From contig NZ_BNBY01000005.1 in the NCBI RefSeq assembly GCF_014656195.1, positions 80,971 to 144,970 on the forward strand: 64,000 nt of DNA. Direction: 5' to 3'. The translations under genes and the position numbers were made by a program. The notes under the pieces are model-generated. The model did not search any database. It worked only from the letters and a program-made list of their open reading frames with translations, and had not been told where the DNA came from. Source of the stretch: Kitasatospora xanthocidica. GTDB taxonomy: Bacteria > Actinomycetota > Actinomycetes > Streptomycetales > Streptomycetaceae. This document shows, one piece after another, positions 59,675 through 64,000 of the stretch. Numbering within the stretch: position 1 is the first letter of the stretch; each line of letters opens with the position of its first letter.

Positions 59675-60256
59675 GGTGCTGCCTCTTCCGTGTGGAGGGG
59701 CCGAGAGCGAGCGGCGGGCGGGCAGCCGCGCGGCTGCGTACGGGCCTGGGCGGCCCTGATGACAGCTGCGCGGACGCACAACCGCGCCGGTCCCTGCGGC
59801 CGGCCGGTGCGCGCTGCCCTGATGCGGGGCGCGTCGCCGGCGGCGTCGGGGAGGATTCCCTTGAGGGACCTGCGCGGGACCTTCGCCAGGGGGCGTGGTC
59901 TCGGCGGCCCTCGCTCGGCCACTGATGCGGTGCCAAGGCTTGAGGTCCAAGCCATGGTCGGAGCCGATCGGCTCTCCGACCGGGCATCCGCGTACGTGAG
60001 TCCCCGTGCCTCCGGTGCGGACACGTCCGGCTGGACGGTGCCGCTTGGGAGCGGGCTTGCGCGGGGTACCGAGACGGCGGTGACTCCGTGCGAGCACGAC
60101 GGGGCTCCGTACCACCATACAGTCAGGCGACGACTCGAACACGTGACGCGTCTGACATTGCCCCGGGCAAGCACCGCGAGACGGGCCGGTCCGGCCGGTC
60201 ACCGGGGTACGGCCGGTGGTGGGGGAGCGGGCCGTACGGGACTAAGCTGGCAGGTC
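59675..60256. other. Long region between helicase and ferritin-like gene starts
   Basis: 582 nt. TATGGT on the minus strand near 60115-60120 could be the helicase -10, giving a leader of over 400 nt, while TAAGCT at 60243-60248 serves the rightward gene. I see no conserved frame; the long leader may hold post-transcriptional control, as is common for RNA-helicase genes. Confidence 0.4.
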
Positions 60257-60988
60257 ATGGAGACCCAAGGTGAGACGCAGGACGACGCCGAGCCCGGCTC
60301 GATCGGCGACTGGGCCGCGTGCTCGGCCGACCCCGGCTACCGGGCGGCGGTGCTGGATCTGCTCGGTGCGCTCGCGTACGGCGAGCTGAGCGCCTTCGAG
60401 CGGCTCGCCGAGGACGCCAAACTGGCGCCGGACCTCGCCGACAAGGCGGCGCTGGCCCGGATGGCCTCCGCCGAGTTCCAGCACTACCAGCGCCTGCACG
60501 ACCGGCTGGCCGAGGTCGGTGCCGATCCGCAGGAGGCGATGCGGCCGTTCGTCGAGCCGCTGGAGCTGTTCCACCGGATGACGGCGCCCTCGGACTGGCT
60601 GGAGGGCCTGGTCAAGGCGTACGTCGGCGACGCCATCGCGACCGACTTCTACCGCGAGGTGGCGGTCCGGCTGGACGACGACACCCGTGACCTGGTGCTG
60701 GGCGTCATGTCCGACACCGGGCACGCGCAGTTCGCGGTGGACAAGGTCCGTGAGGCGATCGAGGCCGACCCGCGGTCGGGCGGCCGGCTGGCGCTGTGGG
60801 GCCGGCGGCTGATGGGCGAGGCGCTCAGCCAGGCGCAGCGCGTGGTCGCGGAGCGTGACGCGCTGTCCAACCTGCTGGTCGGCGGGGTCCGGGTGCAGGG
60901 CTTCGACCTGGTCGAGGTCGGCAAGATGTTCAACCGGATCACCGAGGCGCACACCAGGCGGATGGCCGCCCTGGGCCTGGCCAGCTGA
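60257..60988 (+). CDS. Ferritin-like fold protein (MiaE-like)
   Basis: 243 aa, mostly helical. AYGELSAFERLAEDAKLAPDLADKAALARMASAEFQHYQRLHDRLAE contains ExxH-type ligands (Glu in LSAFE, Glu and His in AEFQHY) and a second pair lies in YVGDAIATDFYREVA and SDTGHAQFAVDKV, as in di-iron ferritin-like proteins. Relatives are annotated as tRNA-hydroxylase-like (MiaE). TAAGCT is 8 nt before the ATG and no SD is present. Rv3210c occupies the same place next to the helicase. Confidence 0.87.
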   Translation: METQGETQDDAEPGSIGDWAACSADPGYRAAVLDLLGALAYGELSAFERLAEDAKLAPDLADKAALARMASAEFQHYQRLHDRLAEVGADPQEAMRPFVEPLELFHRMTAPSDWLEGLVKAYVGDAIATDFYREVAVRLDDDTRDLVLGVMSDTGHAQFAVDKVREAIEADPRSGGRLALWGRRLMGEALSQAQRVVAERDALSNLLVGGVRVQGFDLVEVGKMFNRITEAHTRRMAALGLAS

Positions 60989-61006
60989 TCGAGCTGATCG
61001 ACCGCG

Positions 61007-61333
61007 TCACGCGGGCCGGTGCCGCCGCGGTGCGCGGTGGGCGCCGGCCCGGTGCGGGTGGTGCCGGTGCGCCGGGGCCCGCCCGGCGGCCAGGTCGGGC
61101 CGGGCCAGCAGCGAGGTGAGCACGCCCGAGGCCAGCGCGGCGGCCGCGACCGAGGCCGCGGGGTAGTGCCCGTCCAGGCAGAAGTGGGCCACCGCGCCGC
61201 CGGCCAGGGCCGCCGCGAGCGCGGTGCCGAGGGTCAGGCCGCGGGCGGCCCGGAAGTACGAGGGCAGGGCGAGCAGCGCGGTGGCGCCCGTGACCAGGCC
61301 GACGAGGGCGAAGGCGATCGACTCGACCAGCAA
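61007..61333 (-). CDS. Small membrane protein of unknown function
   Basis: 108 aa from a TTG at 61333, which has an excellent GGGAGG SD. Three hydrophobic segments (MLVESIAFALVGLVTGATALLAL, LGTALAAALAGGAVAHFC, AASVAAAALASGVLTSLLA) are followed by a His/Arg-rich C-terminus (RAPAHRHHPHRAGAHRAPRRHRPA), possibly a metal-binding or basic tail. The gene lies between the ferritin-like and DUF3107 genes, corresponding in place to the membrane gene Rv3209, though similarity is not certain. Confidence 0.7.
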   Translation of the reverse strand: MLVESIAFALVGLVTGATALLALPSYFRAARGLTLGTALAAALAGGAVAHFCLDGHYPAASVAAAALASGVLTSLLARPDLAAGRAPAHRHHPHRAGAHRAPRRHRPA

Positions 61334-61414
61334 GACTGCCTCCCGGGGGGACGGGGCTGCGGCTCCGTCGCCGCACTCGTCGCCGTACCCAGTCGCACCC
61401 GGCCGTACACGCAG

Positions 61415-61450
61415 CGGTGCCCCGCTCCCCGGTGAGGGGGCGGGGCACCG
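61415..61450 (-). terminator. Terminator of the DUF3107 gene
   Basis: A 15-bp stem with one G-U pair (61415-61429 with 61436-61450) and a 6-nt loop, 24 nt past the stop. Confidence 0.85.
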
Positions 61451-61473
61451 GTCGTGACTGTGCGGGCGGCGCC

Positions 61474-61701
61474 TCAGAGGGTGCCGAAGCCGACCTTGCG
61501 GACGGCCTGCTCGCCGATCTCCACGTATGCCAGGCGCTCGGCCGGGACGATGACGCGGCGGCCGTGCTCGTCGGTCAGCGCGAAGAGCTTCTCCGTGCCG
61601 TCCAGGGCCTTCGCGACCGCGTCCTGGACCTCATCGGCAGTCTGCGAGCTCTCGATCACGATCTCGCGCGGTGCGTTCTGCACACCGATCTTGACCTCCA
61701 C
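61474..61701 (-). CDS. DUF3107 family protein
   Basis: 75 aa from the GTG at 61701 with GGAGGGACGG upstream. Sequence VEVKIGVQNAPREIVIESSQTADEVQDAVAKAL followed by FALTDEHGRRVIVPAERLAYVEIGE is the DUF3107 fold, a conserved actinobacterial small protein (Rv3208A, TB9.4 relatives) with a ubiquitin-like look. Function unknown. It lies just downstream of the TetR gene on the same strand. Confidence 0.9.
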   Translation of the reverse strand: MEVKIGVQNAPREIVIESSQTADEVQDAVAKALDGTEKLFALTDEHGRRVIVPAERLAYVEIGEQAVRKVGFGTL

Positions 61702-61831
61702 GGCTTCCGTCCCTCCGGGTTGCAGCCTCTACGCGCGGACACCGGACCGCCTGGGACAAGCGTTCGTGGCGACCGCGCCGTACGGCTTCACCATAGAGCA
61801 CCGGATCACTGAGCAGACGAAGGTCGGCGGA

Positions 61832-62491
61832 TCACCCCTGGTGGGCACCCTCGCCGGGCTGGTCGGTGGGGTGCATCGGGAAGCCCTTCAGGCCGCGCCA
61901 GGACAGGCTGGCGACCAGCCGGACCGCCTCGTCGCGGGGGATCTCCAGGCCCTGCGAGAGCCAGTAGCGGGCGGTGATCTGGGCCAGGCCGCAGACGCCC
62001 GCGGCGAGCAGCTTGGACTCGGCCTCGGGCAGGTCGGTGTCCTCCTGGATCACCTTGCTGACCAGCGTCGCGCTCGCCTCGGAGGCCCGCTCGACCCGCT
62101 CGCGCACGGCCGGCTCGTTGGTCAGGTCCGACTCGAAGACCAGGCGGAAGGCGCCGGACTCGCTGGAGACGTAGTTGAAGTACGCCTCCATGGTGTTGGC
62201 CACGCGCTGCTTGTTGTCGGTGGTGGTCGACAGGGCGTCGCGGGTCGACTCGACCAGGGCGTCGCAGTGCTTGTCCAGCAGCGCCAGGTAGAGCTCCAGC
62301 TTCCCGGGGAAGTGCTGGTACAGCACCGGCTTGCTGACCCCGGCACGGTCGGCGATGTCGTCCATGGCGGCCGCGTGGTAGCCCTGCGCGACGAACACCT
62401 CCTGGGCGGCACCGAGCAGTTGTTCACGGCGGGCGCTTCGCGGCAGGCGGGCACCGCGCGGGCGCTCCTGCGCCTCCTGGATGGCCGTCAC
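61832..62491 (-). CDS. TetR family transcriptional regulator
   Basis: 219 aa. The DNA-binding helix-turn-helix is RREQLLGAAQEVFVAQGYHAAAMDDIADRAGVSKPVLYQHFPGKLELYLALLDKH; the C-terminal ligand domain has TRDALSTTTDNKQRVANTMEAYFNYV and a long helical end. It matches the Rv3208-type regulators beside DUF3107. The GTG at 62491 has GAGGAG upstream. A -10 box TAGAAT (minus strand 62541-62536) lies about 45 nt before the start codon. It may control the neighbouring DUF3107 gene and the divergent hydrolase. Confidence 0.92.
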   Translation of the reverse strand: MTAIQEAQERPRGARLPRSARREQLLGAAQEVFVAQGYHAAAMDDIADRAGVSKPVLYQHFPGKLELYLALLDKHCDALVESTRDALSTTTDNKQRVANTMEAYFNYVSSESGAFRLVFESDLTNEPAVRERVERASEASATLVSKVIQEDTDLPEAESKLLAAGVCGLAQITARYWLSQGLEIPRDEAVRLVASLSWRGLKGFPMHPTDQPGEGAHQG

Positions 62492-62535
62492 GGCGCTCCT
62501 CACTTCGGGTCTGTTCGGGGCTGGCAAGGTGGCCG

Positions 62536-62541
62536 ATTCTA
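62536..62541 (-). promoter_or_regulatory. -10 box of the TetR gene
   Basis: TAGAAT matches the -10 consensus at five of six positions; the adjacent GGTTACCGAAAAG may be part of an autoregulatory operator. Confidence 0.45.
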
Positions 62542-62709
62542 CTTTTCGGTAACCGCGCCCGCGTTCGGCGTGGGCGAGAAAAGACGGCGGCCTGGTTGTC
62601 AGGAGCCCACAATACGGCGCTGACCTCGGCATCGGCAGTGGTGTGACGGGGGAAGGAACGGCCGGACCGCCGGGGGTCCGCGGGCCGGGGCTCACTACCA
62701 TCGTCCTCC

Positions 62710-63612
62710 ATGAGCAGCGCTGAGCAGCAGGTACGTACGGTCGAGGTCCCCGGCGCGGTGCTCGCGGTGCACCGCCCCGCTCCCGACGGCGTCGCCGACG
62801 GGCGCGAGCCCGGCCTCTTCGTGCACGGTCTCGGCGGCTCGGCCGCCAACTGGACGGCGCTGATGGACCGGCTCTCCGGCCTGGTCGACGGCGAGGCCGT
62901 GGACCTGCCCGGCTTCGGCCGTTCCGCCCCGCCCACCGACGGCAACCTCACCGTCTCCGGACACGTCCGCGCGGTGATCGGCTACCTGGAGGCGGCCGGC
63001 CGCGGCCCGGTGCACCTGTTCGGCAACTCCCTGGGCGGCGCCGTCGCCGTCCGGCTCGCCGCGCTCCGCCCGGACCTGGTGCGCAGCCTCACGCTGGTCT
63101 CGCCCGCCCTGCCCGAGCTGCCCCCGCAGCGCTCCGCCTGGCCGACCGGCCTGCTCGCGGTGCCCGGGGTGCCGGCGGTGCTGCGCCGGCTGGCCGCGAA
63201 CGGGCGGGACGTCGAGGCGGCCACCGAGGACCTGCTGCGGCTGGTCTACGGCGACCCGAGCGGGCTGAGTCCGGTGGCCCGGGCCGAGGCGGTCGCCGAG
63301 TACCGGCGCCGGCTGGAGGTGCCGCACGCGATGCCGGCGCTGGTCGGCTCGGCCCGCGGCATCGTCTCGGCGTACACCGAGCGCGGCGACCAGGCGCTGT
63401 GGCGGCAGGCCGAGCAGGTGGCGGCGCCGGTGCTGCTGGTGTACGGGCTGCGCGACAAGCTGGTCGCCTACCGCTCGGCCCGCCGGGCCTGCGCGGCCTT
63501 CGCGGACGCCCGGCTGCTGGTGCTGCCGGACTCCGGGCACGTGGCGATGATGGAGCACCCCGACGAGGTCGCCCGCGCCGTACGGGAGCTGATCGCGCAC
63601 ACCGCGGGCTGA
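62710..63612 (+). CDS. Alpha/beta hydrolase
   Basis: 300 aa. HGLGGSAANW forms the oxyanion region, GNSLGG the nucleophile elbow, LLVYGLRDKLV holds the acid and LPDSGHVAMMEHP the histidine. The cap domain sits between ~135 and 225. Relatives include haloalkane-dehalogenase-like and C-C hydrolases, but the substrate is not predictable. It is divergent from TetR; TACCAT lies 8 nt before the ATG and there is no SD. Confidence 0.88.
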   Translation: MSSAEQQVRTVEVPGAVLAVHRPAPDGVADGREPGLFVHGLGGSAANWTALMDRLSGLVDGEAVDLPGFGRSAPPTDGNLTVSGHVRAVIGYLEAAGRGPVHLFGNSLGGAVAVRLAALRPDLVRSLTLVSPALPELPPQRSAWPTGLLAVPGVPAVLRRLAANGRDVEAATEDLLRLVYGDPSGLSPVARAEAVAEYRRRLEVPHAMPALVGSARGIVSAYTERGDQALWRQAEQVAAPVLLVYGLRDKLVAYRSARRACAAFADARLLVLPDSGHVAMMEHPDEVARAVRELIAHTAG

Positions 63613-63803
63613 GCGGGCGGGGTCGTCGGGGTCGGCGGAGCGCGGACGGCACGGGCGGCCGCGGGTAGCGCCCGGTAACGGCCCGGTCGGGGCCGAGGTC
63701 ACGGCGGTTCACTCGTTCAGGTGGCAGCCAGGCATGTGACCGATGGATTGCCCGGGGCCGGTCCTACCTTTCTGCTGTCGGACCGAACAGGTGTGGGGGA
63801 GCC

Positions 63804-64000
63804 GTGCCGCCGGAGGCCCCGGCGGGCCGGGCCCGGCCGCCGGAGCGGGCGGTCGCCCGGGGGTACGGAACGCGGCGCGGCCGCGCCCGGGCCGTCGGAC
63901 CGCCGCACGGGGTGCCGCGGCGCGGGCCCGGCCGACGCACTCCCCGGCCGTCCCCGCCGGGCGGGCCCCGGCCACCGTCCGGGCCGCTCGGCCGTCCGTC
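63804..64000 (+). CDS. Start of a rightward gene with Pro/Arg-rich N-terminus (truncated by the window)
   Basis: A GTG at 63804 has GGGGGAG 4 nt upstream and opens a frame to the window edge. The predicted start MPPEAPAGRARPPERAVARG is Pro/Arg-rich and disordered. All three forward frames are open here, so the frame choice rests on the SD only. By analogy with Rv3207c (beside the TetR gene in M. tuberculosis) a DUF3152 protein with a disordered N-terminus could follow, but the sequence seen does not show it. Confidence 0.4.
   Translation, partial: MPPEAPAGRARPPERAVARGYGTRRGRARAVGPPHGVPRRGPGRRTPRPSPPGGPRPPSGPLGRP

Noticed and set aside
60120-60150. TTCGAGTC resembling a tRNA T-arm
   Set aside because: No matching acceptor, D or anticodon stems lie at the right distances.

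Overview
This is a contiguous stretch of very GC-rich actinobacterial chromosome, almost certainly from Streptomycetaceae (Streptomyces or Kitasatospora). The support is third-position GC bias, GTG/TTG/ATG starts, BldKB-like peptide-binding lipoproteins, the mycothiol enzyme MshB, a MerR/DesKR-rich regulatory complement, a SigE-RseA-TatB block and many leaderless-looking promoters. I see no rRNA or tRNA gene, CRISPR array, insertion sequence or prophage.

Layout. 1-17.9 kb: the 3' end of a solute-binding protein gene, then typA, then two complete tandem oligopeptide ABC operons (binding lipoprotein, two permeases, OppD-type and OppF-type ATPases), a third orphan OppD-type ATPase, and a convergent third binding-protein gene. 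18-22.2 kb: a leftward set with a large Pro/Gly-rich single-pass membrane protein, a DUF6113-like membrane protein, mshB and a 64-aa membrane protein. 22.5-30.4 kb: a dipeptidyl-peptidase IV-type enzyme, then an ABC exporter-histidine kinase operon whose NarL-type response regulator lies 2 kb away, behind three intervening genes that include a MerR regulator with a textbook MerR promoter. 30.4-36.3 kb: transglutaminase-like protein, GNAT, ferredoxin and dapC, a secreted protein, and a membrane-anchored lysozyme-like protein. 36.5-52.5 kb: a block whose order recalls, from memory, the Mycobacterium tuberculosis Rv1202-Rv1239c region: dapE, LOG protein, FolP2-type DHPS homologue, DivIVA-like protein, tag, DUF3117, O-methyltransferase, sigE, anti-sigma, tatB, mrp, DUF1003, MgtE_N/CBS protein, corA. 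53-64 kb: SUFU-domain protein, PHP phosphoesterase, zinc-ribbon protein, alpha/beta hydrolase, then DEAD-box helicase, ferritin-like protein, DUF3107 and TetR (order recalling Rv3211-Rv3208), a second alpha/beta hydrolase, and the start of one more gene.

How the genes work together. The peptide transporters probably bring in oligopeptides (nutrients or, as for BldK, a developmental signal). dapC and dapE serve meso-diaminopimelate synthesis. fdxA, mshB, mrp and sigE/rseA fit redox and envelope-stress homeostasis. corA and the MgtE_N/CBS gene point to Mg2+ handling. The most unusual signals are a 28-codon Pro/Arg-rich reading frame with an excellent Shine-Dalgarno upstream of corA, the degenerate third copy of the opp ATPase module, unrelated hairpins at the same binding-protein/permease junction of both opp operons, a kinase/regulator pair split by other genes, near-cognate start codons for two conserved genes, and at least nine genes with a TANNNT box 6-8 nt before ATG and no ribosome-binding site.
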